From Saccoglossus kowalevskii (taxonomy: Eukaryota; Hemichordata; Enteropneusta; Harrimaniidae), in assembly GCF_000003605.2 (NCBI RefSeq), contig NW_003110126.1, positions 1-42,536 of the forward strand: a stretch of DNA of 42,536 bases. Reading direction: 5' to 3'. This document shows, one piece after another, positions 24,165-36,663 of the stretch. Within the stretch, counting starts at the first letter, position 1, and each line of letters opens with the position of its first letter. A model generated the notes under the pieces. That model had not been told where the DNA came from. It saw only the letters and a program-made list of their open reading frames with translations, and made no database searches. The position numbers and the translations under genes were made by a program.

Positions 24165-24566
24165 TTAGTCTAGAAGACATATTCCAGTTTCTGTAGCGCA
24201 GTACAATAGAAGACGTATTCCAGTTTCTGTAGTGCAGTAAAGTAGAAGACATATTCCAGTTTCTGTAGTGCTGTACAATAGAAGACATATACCAATTTCT
24301 GTAGTGCGGTAGAATAGAAGAGGTATTTCAGTTTCTGTAGTGCAGTACAGTAGAAGACATCTTCCAGTTTCTGTAGTGCAATACAATAAAAGACATCTTC
24401 CAGTTTCTGTAGTGCAGTACAATAAAAGACATCTTCCAGTGTCTGTTGGGCAGCACAATAGAAGACATATTCCAGTTTCTGTAATGCAGTACAATAAAAG
24501 ACATATTCCAATTTCTGTAATGCGGCACAATAGAAGACATATTCCAGTTTCTAAAGTGCAGTAAAC
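24165..24566. repeat. Higher-order block 23 (11 units)
   Basis: 402 bp, the counterpart of 21,585-21,986 with the same unit order and end (AAACTTAGTC). It lies next to its shared tail, so the duplicated segment is about 0.9 kb (23,801-24,697). Confidence 0.88.
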
Positions 24567-24861
24567 TTAGTCTAGAAGACATATTCCAGTTTCTGTAGCG
24601 CAGTACAATAGAAGACGTATTCCAGTTTCTGTAGTGCAGTACAATAAAAGACATCTTCCAGTGTCTGTTGGGCAGCACAATAGAAGACATATTCCAGTTT
24701 CTGTAGTGCGGTACTGATAGAAGACACATCCCAGTTTCTGTAGTGCAGTACAATAGAAGACATATTCCAGCTTCTGTAGTGCAGTACAATAGTAGACATA
24801 TTCCAGTTTCTGTAGTGCTGTACAATAAAGGACATATTCCAGTTTCTAAAGTGCAGTACAC
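24567..24861. repeat. Higher-order block 24 (8 units, +1 bp)
   Basis: 295 bp. The +1 is CGGTACTGATAG near 24,713 where its relative at 28,297 reads CGGTACGATAG. The first 130 bp match 21,987 onward; from about 24,690 it matches 28,280 onward, so a recombination junction lies near 24,690. Confidence 0.86.
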
Positions 24862-25767
24862 TTAGTCTAGAAGACATATTCCAGTTTCTGTAGCGCAGTA
24901 CAATATAAGACGTATTCCAGTTTCTGTAGTGCAGTAAAGTAGAAGACATATTCCAGTTTCTGTAGGGCTGTACAATAGAAGACATATACCAATTACTGTA
25001 GTGCGGTAGAATAGAAGAGGTATTCCAGTTTCTGTAGTGCAGTACAGTAGGAGACATATTCCAATTTCTGTAGTGCTGTACAATAGAAGACATATTCCAA
25101 TTTCTGTAGTGCAGTACAATAAAAGTCATCTTCCAGTGTCTGTTCGGCAGTACAGTAGAAGACATCTTCCAGATTATGTAGTGTAGTACAATAGAAGACA
25201 TATTCCAGTTTATGTAGTGCAGTACAATAGGAGACATATTCCAGTTTCTGTAGTGCTGTACAATAGAAGACATATTCCAGTTTCTGTAGTGCGGTACAAT
25301 AGAAAACATATACCAGTTTCTGTAGTGCAGTACATTAAAAGACATATTCCAGTTTCTGTAGTGCTGTACAATAGAAGACATATTCCAGTTTCTGTAGTGC
25401 GGTATAATAGAAGACATATTCCAGTTTCTGTAGTGCTATACAATAGAAGACACATTCCAGTTTCTGTAGTGCAGTACAATAGAAGACATATACCAGTTTC
25501 TTTTGTGCAGTACATTAGAAGACATATTCCATTAGCTGTAGTGCTGTACAATAGAAGACATATTCCAGTTTCTGTAGTGCAGTACAATAGAAGACATATT
25601 CCTGTTTCTCTAGTGCAGTACAATAGAAGACATATTCCTGCTTCTGTAGTGCAGTACAATAGAAGACATATTCCAGCTTCTGTAGTGCAGTACAATAGTA
25701 GACATATTCCAGTTTCTGTAGTGCTGTACAATAAAGGACATATTCCAGTTTCTAAAGTGCAGTACAC
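24862..25767. repeat. Higher-order block 25 (25 units), left copy of the 3,588-offset duplication
   Basis: 906 bp, matching 28,450-29,215 and sharing ATTCCATTAGCTG (25,527 and 29,115), TCTTTTGTGCAG and CTATACAATAG. Private differences are AAAAGTCATC near 25,126 and GTTCGGCAG near 25,145. Confidence 0.88.
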
Positions 25768-26493
25768 TTAGTCTAGAAGACATATTCCAGTTTCTGTAGC
25801 GCAGTACAATATAAGACGTATTCCAGTTTCTGTAGTGCAGTAAAGTAGAAGACATATTCCAGTTTCTGTAGTGCTGTACAATAGAAGACATATACCAATT
25901 ACTGTAGTGCGGTAGAATAGAAGAGGTATTCCAGTTTCTGTAGTGCAGTACAGTAGGAGACATATTCCAATTTCTGTAGTGCTGTACAATAGAAGACATA
26001 TTCCAATTTCTGTAGTGCAGTACAATAAAAGACATCTTCCAGTGTCTGTTGGGCAGTACAGTAGAAGACATCTTCCAGATTATGTAGTGTAGTACAATAG
26101 AAGACATATTCCAGTTTATGTAGTGCAGTACAATAGGAGACATATTCCAGTTTCTGTAGTGCTGTACAATAGAAGACATATTCCAGTTCCTGTAGTGCAG
26201 TACAATAGAAAACATATACCAGTTTCTGTAGTGCAGTACATTAAAAGACATATTCCAGTTTCTGTAGTGCTGTACAATAGAAGACATATTCCAGTTTCTG
26301 TAGTGCGGTACAATAGAAGACATATACCAGTTTCTGTAGTGCGGTACAATAGAAGACACATACCAGTTTCTGTAGTGCAGTACATTAAAAGACATATTCC
26401 AGTTTCTGTAGTGCTGTACAATAGAAGACATATTCCAGTTTCTGTAGTGCGGAACAATAGAAGACACATCCCAGTTTCTGTAGTGCAGTACAC
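25768..26493. repeat. Higher-order block 26 (20 units) lacking the usual tail
   Basis: 726 bp. It starts like 24,862 and 27,472 but ends on an ACACATCCCAG unit directly before the marker at 26,494. The AATAAAGG and TTTCTAAAG tail present before most other markers is missing. CCAGTTCCTG near 26,187 and CGGAACAATAG near 26,451 are private. Confidence 0.87.
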
Positions 26494-27471
26494 TTAGTCT
26501 AGAAGACATATTCCAGTTTCTGTAGTGCAGTACAATATAAGACGTATTCCAGTTTCTGTAGTGCAGTAAAGTAGAAGACATATTCCAGTTTCTGTAGCGC
26601 AGTACAATATAAGACGTATTCCAGTTTCTGTAGTGCAGTAAAGTAGAAGACATATTCCAGTTTCTGTAGTGCTGTACAATAGAAGACATATACCAATTAC
26701 TGTAGTGCGGTAGAATAGAAGAGGTATTCCAGTTTCTGTAGTGCAGTACAGTAGGAGACATATTCCAATTTCTGTAGTGCTGTACAATAGAAGACATATT
26801 CCAATTTCTGTAGTGCAGTACAATAAAAGACATCTTCCAGTGTCTGTTGGGCAGTACAGTAGAAGACATCTTCCAGATTATGTAGTGTAGTACAATAGAA
26901 GACATATTCCAGTTTATGTAGTGCAGTACAATAGGAGACATATTCCAGTTTCTGTAGTGCTGTACAATAGAAGACATATTCCAGTTTCTGTAGTGCGGTA
27001 CAATAGAAAACATATACCAGTTTCTGTAGTGCAGTACATTAAAAGACATATTCCAGTTTCTGTAGTGCTGTACAATAGAAGACATATTCCAGTTTCTGTA
27101 GTGCGGTATAATAGAAGACATATTCCAGTTTATGTAGTGCGATACAATAGAAGACACATTCCAGTTTCTGTAGTGCAGTACAATAGAAGACATATACCAG
27201 TTTCTTTTGTGCAGTACATTAGAAGACATATTCCAGTAGCTGTAGTGCTGTACAATAGAAGACATATTCCAGTTTCTGTAGTGCAGTACAATAGAAGACA
27301 TATTCCTGTTTCTCTAGTGCAGTACAATAGAAGACATATTCCTGCTTCTGTAGTGCAGTACAATAGAAGACATATTCCAGCTTCTGTATTGCAGTACAAT
27401 AGTAGACATATTCCAGTTTTTGTAGTGCTGTACAATAAAGGACATATTCCAGTTTCTAAAGTGCAGTACAC
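26494..27471. repeat. Higher-order block 27 (27 units) with a 72-bp tandem duplication
   Basis: 978 bp. Just after the marker a two-unit segment (CAATATAAGACG then CAGTAAAGTAGAAG) is present twice, at about 26,527 and 26,599. The right end, about 26,921-27,471, matches 25,217-25,767 (offset 1,704). GTATTGCAG near 27,388 and TTTTTGTAG near 27,417 are private. Confidence 0.87.
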
Positions 27472-28449
27472 TTAGTCTAGAAGACATATTCCAGTTTCTG
27501 TAGCGCAGTACAATATAAGACGTATTCCAGTTTCTGTAGTGCAGTAAAGTAGAAGACATATTCCAGTTTCTGTAGTGCTGTACAATAGAAGACATATACC
27601 AATTACTGTAGTGCGGTAGAATAGAAGAGGTATTCCAGTTTCTATAGTGCAGTACAGTAGGAGACATATTCCAATTTCTGTAGTGCTGTACAATAGAAGA
27701 CATATTCCAATTTCTGTAGTGCAGTACAATAAAAGACATCTTCCAGTGTCTGTTGGGCAGTACATTAGAAGACATCTTCCAGATTATGTAGTGTAGTACA
27801 ATAGAAGACATATTCCAGTTTATGTAGTGCAGTACAATAGGAAACATATTCCAGTTTTTGTAGTGCTGTACAATAGAAGACATATTCCAGTTTCTGTAGT
27901 GCAGTACAATAGGAGACATATTCCAGTTTCTGTAGTGCTGTACAATAGAAGACATATTCCAGTTTCTGTAGTGCGGTACAATAGAAAACATATACCAGTT
28001 TCTGTAGTGCAGTGCATTAAACGACATATTCCAGTTTCTGTAGTGCTGTACAATAGTAGACATATTCCAGTTTCTGTAGTGCGGTACAATAGAAGACACA
28101 TCCCAGTTTCTGTAGTGCAGTACAATAGAAGACATATTCCAGTTTCTGCAGTGCAGTACAATAGAAGACGTATTCCAGTTTCTGTAGTGCGATACAATAG
28201 AAGACATATACCAGTTTCTGTAGTGCAGTACATTAAAAGACATATTCCAGTTTCTGTAATGCTGTACAATAGAAGACATATTCCAGTTTCTGTAGTGCGG
28301 TACGATAGAAGACACATCCCAGTTTCTGTAGTGCAGTACAATAGAAGACATATTCCAGCTTCTGTAGTGCAGTACAATAGTAGACATATTCCAGTTTCTG
28401 TAGTGCTGTACAATAAAGGACATATTCCAGTTTCTAAAGTGCAGTACAC
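27472..28449. repeat. Higher-order block 28 (27 units)
   Basis: 978 bp with no net indel. Its start matches 25,768 onward (offset 1,704). It contains TAGGAAAC and TTTTTGTAG near 27,840, CATTAAACGAC near 28,020 and TCTGCAGTGCAG near 28,147. The last 170 bp match 24,690-24,861. Confidence 0.86.
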
Positions 28450-29675
28450 TTAGTCTAGAAGACATATTCCAGTTTCTGTAGCGCAGTACAATATAAGACG
28501 TATTCCAGTTTCTGTAGTGCAGTAAAGTAGAAGACATATTCCAGTTTCTGTAGGGCTGTACAATAGAAGACATATACCAATTACTGTAGTGCGGTAGAAT
28601 AGAAGAGGTATTCCAGTTTCTGTAGTGCAGTACAGTAGGAGACATATTCCAATTTCTGTAGTGCTGTACAATAGAAGACATATTCCAATTTCTGTAGTGC
28701 AGTACAATAAAAGACATCTTCCAGTGTCTGTTGGGCAGTACAGTAGAAGACATCTTCCAGATTATGTAGTGTAGTACAATAGAAGACATATTCCAGTTTA
28801 TGTAGTGCAGTACAATAGGAGACATATTCCAGTTTCTGTAGTGCTGTACAATAGAAGACATATTCCAGTTTCTGTAGTGCGGTACAATAGAAAACATATA
28901 CCAGTTTCTGTAGTGCAGTACATTAAAAGACATATTCCAGTTTCTGTAGTGCTGTACAATAGAAGACATATTCCAGTTTCTGTAGTGCGGTATAATAGAA
29001 GACATATTCCAGTTTCTGTAGTGCTATACAATAGAAGACACATTCCAGTTTCGGTAGTGCAGTACAATAGAAGACATATACCAGTTTCTTTTGTGCAGTA
29101 CATTAGAAGACATATTCCATTAGCTGTAGTGCTGTACAATAGAAGACATATTCCAGTTTCTGTAGTGCAGTACAATAGAAGACATATTCCTGTTTCTCTA
29201 GTGCAGTACAATAGAACATATACCAGTTTCTGCAGTGCGGTACAATAGGAGATATATTCCAGTTTCTGTAGTGCTGTACAATAGGAGACATATACCAGTT
29301 TCTGTAGTGCTGTACAATAGAAGACATATACCAATTTCTGTAGTGCGGTAGAATAGAAGAGATATTCCAGTTTCTGTAGTGCAGTACACTAGGAGACATA
29401 TTCCAATTTCTGTAGTGCTGTACAATAGAAGACGTATTCCAATTTCTGTAGTGCAGTACAATAAAAGACATCTTCCAGTGTCTGTTGGGCAGCACAATAG
29501 AAGACATATTCCAGTTTCTGTAATGCAGTACAATAAAAGACATATTCCAATTTCTGTAATGCAGCACAAAGAGACATATTCCAGTTTCTGTAGTGCAATA
29601 CAATAGAAGACATCTTCCAGTTTCTGTAGTGCTGTACAATAAAGGACATATTCCAGTTTCTAAAGTGCAGTAAAC
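28450..29675. repeat. Higher-order block 29 (34 units, -4 bp), hybrid
   Basis: 1,226 bp. The left part to about 29,215 copies 24,862-25,627. After a 2-bp deletion (AATAGAACATATACC) near 29,213 the sequence changes to the type found at 7,062-7,403, with CAGTACACTAGG, TTGGGCAGCAC and AAACTTAGTC. A second 2-bp deletion is at about 29,568 (GCACAAAGAGAC). The change of type coincides with the first indel. Confidence 0.87.
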
Positions 29676-30797
29676 TTAGTCTAGAACACATATTCCAGTT
29701 TCTGTAGCGCAGTACAATAGAAGACGTATTCCAGTTTCTGTAGTGCAGTAAAGTAGAAGACATATTCCAGTTTCTGTAGTGCTGTACAATAGAAGACATA
29801 TACCAATTTCTGTAGTGCGGTAGAATAGAAGAGGTATTCCAGTTTCTGTAGTGCAGTACAGTAGGAGACATATTCCAATTTCTGTAGTGCTGTACAGTAG
29901 AAGACATATTCCAATTTCTGTAGTGCAGTACAATAAAAGACATCTTCCAGTTTCTGTAGTGCAGTACAATAGAAGACATATTCCAGTTTCTGTAGTGCAG
30001 TACAATAGGAGACATATTCCAGTTTCTGTAGTGCTGTACAATAGAAGACATATTCCAGTTTCTGTAGTGCGGTACAATAGAAAACATATACAAGTTTCTG
30101 TAGTGCAGTACAATTGAAGACATATTCCAGTTTCTGTAGTGCAGTAAAATAGGAGACATATTCCAGTTTCTGTAGTGCTGTACAATAGAAGACATATTCC
30201 AGTTTCTGTAGTGCGGTACAATAGAAAACATATACCAGTTTCTGTAGTGCAGTACATTAAAAGACATATTCCAGTTTCTGTAGTGCTGTACAATAGAAGA
30301 CATATTCCAGTTTCTGTAGTGCGGTACAATAGAAAACATATACCAGTTTCTGTAGTGCAGTACATTAAAAGACATATTCCAGTTTCTGTAGTGCTGTACA
30401 GCAGAAGACATATTCCAGTTTCTGTAGTGCAGTACAATAGGAGACATATTCCAATTTCTGTAGTGCTGTACAATAGAAGACATATTCCAGTTTCTTTAGT
30501 GCGGTACAATAGAAAACATATACCAGTTTCTGTTGTGCGGTACAATAAGAGACATATTCCAGTTTCTGTAGTGCTGTACAATAGGAGACATATTCCAGTT
30601 TCTGTAGTGCTGTACAATAGAAGACATATTCCAGTTTCTGTAGCGCAGTACAATAAAAGACATATTCCAATTTCTGTAATGCTGCACAATAGAAGACATA
30701 TTCCAGTTTCTGTAGTGCAATACAATAGAAGACATCTTCCAGTTACTGTAGTGCTGTACAATAAAGGACATATTCCAGTTTCTAAAGTGCAGTACAC
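29676..30797. repeat. Higher-order block 30 (31 units)
   Basis: 1,122 bp. 29,676-30,640 corresponds to 32,932-33,896 (offset 3,256). The last 160 bp switch to the mini-block type tail seen at 34,740-34,887. Private variants are AGAACACATATTCC in the marker unit, CAATTGAAG near 30,113 and GTACAGCAG near 30,398. Confidence 0.86.
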
Positions 30798-31416
30798 TTA
30801 GTCTAGAAGACGTATTCCAGTTTCTGTAGTGCAGTAAAGTAGAAGACTTATTCCAAATTTCTGTAGTGCTGTACAGTAGAAGACATATTCCAATTTCTGT
30901 AGTGCAGTACAATAAAAGACATCTTCCAGTTTCTGCAGTGCAGTACAATAGAAGACATATTCCAGTTTCTGTAGTGAAGTACAATAGGAGACATATTCCA
31001 GTTTCTGTAGTGCTGTACAATAGAAGACATATTCCAGTTTCTGTAGTGCGGTACAATAGAAAACATATACCAGTTTCTGTAGTGCGGTACAATGGAAGAC
31101 ATATTCCAGATTCTGTAGTACATTACATTAGGAGACATATTCCTGTTTCTGTAGTGCAGTACAATAGAAGACATATTCCAGCTTCTGTAGTGCAGTACAA
31201 TAGAAGACATATTCCAGTTTCTGTAGTGCAGCACAATAGAAGACATATTCCAGTTTCTGTAATGCAGTACAATAAAAGACATATTCCAATTTCTGTAATG
31301 CGGCACAATACAAGACATATTCCAGTTTCTGTAGTGCAATACAATAGAAGACATCTTCCAGTTTCTGTAGTGCTGTACAATAAAGGACATATTCCAGTTT
31401 CTAAAGTGCAGTACAC
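30798..31416. repeat. Higher-order block 31 (17 units, +1 bp)
   Basis: 619 bp, the counterpart of 36,664-37,282 (offset 5,866). Both have the +1 indel TTCCAAATTTCTG, TCTGCAGTGCAG, GTAGTGAAG and TAGTACATTAC. The +1 shifts the minus-strand frame, and the open frame nevertheless continues. Confidence 0.88.
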
Positions 31417-32931
31417 TTAGTCTAGAAGACATATTCCAGTTTCTGTAGCGCAGTACAATAGAAGACGTATTCCAGTTTCTGTAGTGCAGTAAAGTAGAAG
31501 ACATATTCCAGTTTCTGTAGTGCTGTACAATAGAAGACATATACCAATTTCTGTAGTGCGGTAGAATAGAAGAGGTATTCCAGTTTCTGTAGTGCAGTAC
31601 AGTAGGAGACATATTCCAATTTCTGTAGTGCTGTACAGTAGAAGACATATTCCAATTTCTGTAGTGCAGTACAATAAAAGACATCTTCCAGTTTCTGTAG
31701 TGCAGTACAATAGAAGACATATTCCAGTTTCTGTAGTGCAGTACAATAGGAGACATATTCCAGTTTCTGTAGTGCTGTACAATAGAAGACATATTCCAGT
31801 TTCTGTAGTGCGGTACAATAGAAAACATATACCAGTTTCTGTAGTGCAGTACAATAGAAGACATATTCCAGTTTCTGTAGTGCAGTAAAATAGGAGACAT
31901 ATTCCAGTTTCTGTAGTGCTGTACAATAGAAGACATATTCCAGTTTATGTAGTGCGGTACAATAGAAAACATATACCAGTTTCTGTAGTGCAGTACATTA
32001 AAAGACATATTCCAGTTTCTGTAGTGCTGTACAATAGAAGACATATTCCAGTTTCTGTAGTGCGGTACAATAGAAAACATATACCAGTTTCTGTTGTGCG
32101 GTACAATAGGAGACATATTCCAGTTTCTGTAGTGCTGTACAATAGGAGACATATTCCAGTTTCTGTAGTGCTGTACAATAGAAGACATATTCCAGTTTCT
32201 GTAGTGTAGTGCAATAGGAGACATATTCCAGTTTCTGTAGTGCAGTACAATAGAAGACATATTACAGTTTCTGTAGTGCGGTACAATAGAAAACATATAA
32301 AAGTTTCTGTAGTGCAGTACATTAAAAGACATATTCCAGTTTCTGTAGTGCTGTACAATAGAAGACATATTCAAGTTTCTGTAGTGCGATACAATAGAAG
32401 ACATATACCAGTTTCTGTAGTGCAGTACATTAAAAGACATATTCCAGTTTCTGTAGTGCTGTACATAGAGACATATTCCAGTTTCTGTAGTGCGGTGCAA
32501 TAGAGACACATCCCAGTTTCTGTAGTGCAGTACAATAGAAGACATATTCCAGTTTCTGTAGTGCAGTACAATAGAAAACATATACCAGTTTATGTAGTGC
32601 GGTACAATGGAAGACATATTCCAGATTCTGTAGTACATTACATTAGGAGACATATTCCTGTTTCTGTAGTGCAGTACAATAGAAGACATATTCCAGCTTC
32701 TGTAGTGCAGTACAATAGAAGACATATTCCAGTTTCTGTAGTGCAGCACAATAGAAGACATATTCCAGTTTCTGTAATGCAGTACAATAAAAGACATATT
32801 CCAATTTCTGTAATGCGACACAATACAAGACATATTCCAGTTTCTGTAGTGCAATACAATAGAAGACATCTTCCAGTTTCTGTAGTGCTGTACAATAAAG
32901 GACATATTCCAGTTTCTAAAGTGCAGTACAC
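31417..32931. repeat. Higher-order block 32 (42 units, -3 bp)
   Basis: 1,515 bp. Indels are CTGTACATAGAGAC (-2) near 32,463 and GCAATAGAGACAC (-1) near 32,507. It is a relative of block 13 lacking five units. ACATATAAAAG near 32,296 is private. The tail matches 9,385-9,795. Confidence 0.87.
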
Positions 32932-34665
32932 TTAGTCTAGAAGACATATTCCAGTTTCTGTAGCGCAGTACAATAGAAGACGTATTCCAGTTTCTGTAGT
33001 GCAGTAAAGTAGAAGACATATTCCAGTTTCTGTAGTGCTGTACAATAGAAGACATATACCAATTTCTGTAGTGCGGTAGAATAGAAGAGGTATTCCAGTT
33101 TCTGTAGTGCAGTACAGTAGGAGACATATTCCAATTTCTGTAGTGCTGTACAGTAGAAGACATATTCCAATTTCTGTAGTGCAGTACAATAAAAGACATC
33201 TTCCAGTTTCTGTAGTGCAGTACAATAGAAGACATATTCCAGTTTCTGTAGTGCAGTACAATAGGAGACATATTCCAGTTTCTGTAGTGCTGTACAATAG
33301 AAGACATATTCCAGTTTCTGTAGTGCGGTACAATAGAAAACATGTACCAGTTTCTGTAGTGCAGTACAATAGAAGACATATTCCAGTTTCTGTAGTGCAG
33401 TAAAATAGGAGACATATTCCAGTTTCTGTAGTGCTGTACAATAGAAGACATATTCCAGTTTCTGTAGTGCGGTACAATAGAAAACGTATACCAGTTTCTG
33501 TAGTGCAGTACATTAAAAGACATATTCCAGTTTCTGTAGTGCTGTACAATAGAAGACATATTCCAGTTTCTGTAGTGCGGTACAATAGAAAACATATACC
33601 AGTTTCTGTAGTGCAGTACATTAAAAGACATATTCCAGTTTCTGTAGTGCTGTACAATAGAAGACATATTCCAGTTTCTGTAGTGCAGTACAATAGGAGA
33701 CATATTCCAATTTCTGTAGTGCTGTACAATAGAAGACATATTCCAGTTTCTTTAGTGCGGTACAATAGAAAACATATACCAGTTTCTGTTGTGCGGTACA
33801 ATAGGAGACATATTCCAGTTTCTGTAGTGCTGTACAATAGGAGACATATTCCAGTTTCTGTAGTGCTGTACAATAGAAGACATATTCCAGTTTCTGTAGT
33901 GTAGTGCAATAGGAGACATATTCCAGTTTCTGTAGTGCTGTACAATAGAAGACATATTCCAGTTTCTGTAGTGCGGTACAATAGAAAACATATACCAGTT
34001 TCTGTAGTGCAGTACATTAAAAGACATATTCCAGTTTCTGTAGTGCTGTACAATAGAAGACATATTCAAGTTTCTGTAGTGCGATACAATAGAAGACATA
34101 TACCAGTTTCTGTAGTGCAGTACATTAAAGGACATATTCCAGTTTCTGTAGTGCTGTACAATAGAAGACATATTCCAGTTTCTGTAGTGCGGTGCAATAG
34201 AAGACACATCCCAGTTTCTGTAGTGCAGTACAATAGAAGACATATTCCAGTTTCTGTAGTGCAGTACAATAGAAAACATATACCAGTTTATGTAGTGCGG
34301 TACAATGGAAGACATATTCCAGATTCTGTAGTGCAGTACATTAGGAGACATGTTCCTGTTTCTGTAGTGCAGTACAACAGAAGACATATTCCAGCTTCTG
34401 TAGTGAAGTACAATAGAAGACATATTCCAGTTTCTGTAGTGCAGCACAATAGAAGACATATTCCAGTTTCTGTAGTGCGGTACAATAGAAGACATATTCC
34501 AATTTCTGTAGTGCAGTACAATAAAAGACATATTCCAATTTCTGTAATGCTGCACAATAGAAGACATATTCCAGTTTCTGTAGTGCAATGCAATAGAAGA
34601 CATCTTCCAGTTACTGTAGTGCTGTACAATAAAGGACATATTCCAGTTTCTAAAGTGCAGTACAC
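32932..34665. repeat. Higher-order block 33 (48 units), right-hand copy of block 10
   Basis: 1,734 bp. It is the longer version of 9,796-11,421, retaining the three units (CTGTACAGTAG, CAATAAAAG, CAATAGAAG types) absent there. It has ACATGTACCAG near 33,342 and AGACATGTTC at 34,346-34,355. Confidence 0.9.
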
Positions 34666-34887
34666 TTAGTCTAGAAGACATATTCCAGTTTCTGTAGCGC
34701 AGTACAATAGAAGACATATTCCAGTTTCTGTAGCGCAGTACAATAAAAGACATATTCCAATTTCTGTAATGCTGCACAATAGAAGACATATTCCAGTTTC
34801 TGTAGTGCAATACAATAGAAGACATCTTCCAGTTACTGTAGTGCTGTACAATAAAGGACATATTCCAGTTTCTAAAGTGCAGTACAC
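34666..34887. repeat. Six-unit mini-block 34 (222 bp)
   Basis: Same unit order as 7,734, 11,422 and 36,442. It lies in the same context as 11,422, between the copies of blocks 10 and 12. Confidence 0.9.
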
Positions 34888-36441
34888 TTAGTCTAGAAGA
34901 CGTATTCCAGTTTCTGTAGTGCAGTAAAGTAGAAGACTTATTCCAGTTTATGTAGTGCAGTACAGTAGGAGACATATTCCAATTTCTGTAGTGCTGTACA
35001 GTAGAAGACATATTCCAATTTCTGTAGTGCAGTACAATAAAAGTCATCTTCCAGTTTCTGTAGTGCAGTACAATAGAAGACATATTCCAGTTTCTGTAGT
35101 GCAGTACAATAGGAGACATATTCCAGTTTCTGTAGTGCTGTACAATAGAAGACATATTCCAGTTTCTGTAGTGCGGTACAATAGAAAACATATACCAGTT
35201 TCTGTAGTGCAGTACATTAAAAGACATATTCCAGTTTCTGTAGTGCAGTACTATAGAAGACATATTCCAGTTTCTGTAGTGCAGTACAATAGGAGACATA
35301 TTCCAGTTTCTGTAGTGCTGTACAATATAAGACATATTCCAGTTTCTGTAGTGCGGTACAATAGAAAATATATCCCAGTTTCTGTAGTGCAGTACATTAA
35401 AAGACATATTCCAGTTTCTGTAGTGCTGTCCAATAGAAGACATATTCCAGTTTCTGTAGTGCTGTACAATAGAAGACATATACCAATTTCTGTAGTGCGG
35501 TAGAATAGAAGAGGTATTCCAGTTTCTGTAGTGCAGTACAGTAGGAGACATATTCCAATTTCTGTAGTGCTGTACAGTAGAAGACATATTCCAGTTTCTG
35601 TAGTGCAGTACATTAAAAGACATATTCCAGTTTCTGTAGTGCTGTACAATATAAGACATATTCCAGTTTCTGTAGTGCAGTACAATAGGAGACATATTCC
35701 AGTTTCTGTAGTGCTGTACAATAGAAGACATATTCCAGTTTCTGTAGTGCGGTGCAATAGAAAACATATACCAGTTTCTGTAGTGCGGTACAATAGGAGA
35801 CATATTCCAGTTTCTGTAGTGCTGTACAATAGGAGACATATTCCAGTTTCTGTAGTGCTGTACAATAGAAGACATATACCAGTTTCTGTAGTGCAGTACA
35901 TTAAAAGACATATTCCAGTTTCTGTAGTGCTGTACAATAGAAGACATATTCCAGTTTCTGTAGTGCGGTGCAATAGAAGACACATCCCAGTTTCTGTAGT
36001 GCAGTACAATAGAAGACATATTCCAGTTTCTGTAGTGCAGTACAATAGAAAACATATACCAGTTTATGTAGTGCGGTACAATGGAAGACATATTCCAGAT
36101 TCTGTAGTGCAGTACATTAGGAGACATATTCCTGTTTCTGTAGTGCAGTACAATAGAAGACATATTCCAGCTTCTGTAGTGAAGTACAATAGAAGACATA
36201 TTCCAGTTTCTGTAGTGCAGCACAATAGAAGACATATTCCAGTTTCTGTAGTGCGGTACAATAGAAGACATATTCCAATTTCTGTAGTGCAGTACAATAA
36301 AAGACATATTCCAATTTCTGTAATGCTGCACAATAGAAGACATATTCCAGTTTCTGTAGTGCAATACAATAGAAGACATCTTCCAGTTACTGTAGTGCTG
36401 TACAATAAAGGACATATTCCAGTTTCTAAAGTGCAGTACAC
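34888..36441. repeat. Higher-order block 35 (43 units)
   Basis: 1,554 bp. 34,888-35,880 matches 11,644-12,636 (offset 23,244). From about 35,880 it leaves that match and takes the tail found at 10,870-11,421 and 34,114-34,665. CGGTGCAATAGAAAAC near 35,752 is private. Confidence 0.88.
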
Positions 36442-36663
36442 TTAGTCTAGAAGACATATTCCAGTTTCTGTAGCGCAGTACAAGAGAAGACATATTCCAC
36501 TTTCTGTAGCGCAGTACAATAAAAGACATATTCCAATTTCTGTAATGCTGCACAATAGAAGACATATTCCAGTTTCTGTAGTGCAATACAATAGAAGACA
36601 TCTTCCAGTTACTGTAGTGCTGTACAATAAAGGACATATTCCAGTTTCTAAAGTGCAGTACAC
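36442..36663. repeat. Six-unit mini-block 36 (222 bp)
   Basis: Fourth copy of the 222-bp mini-block. Carries CAAGAGAAG as at 7,734, and a private TTCCACTTTCTG near 36,498. Confidence 0.9.
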
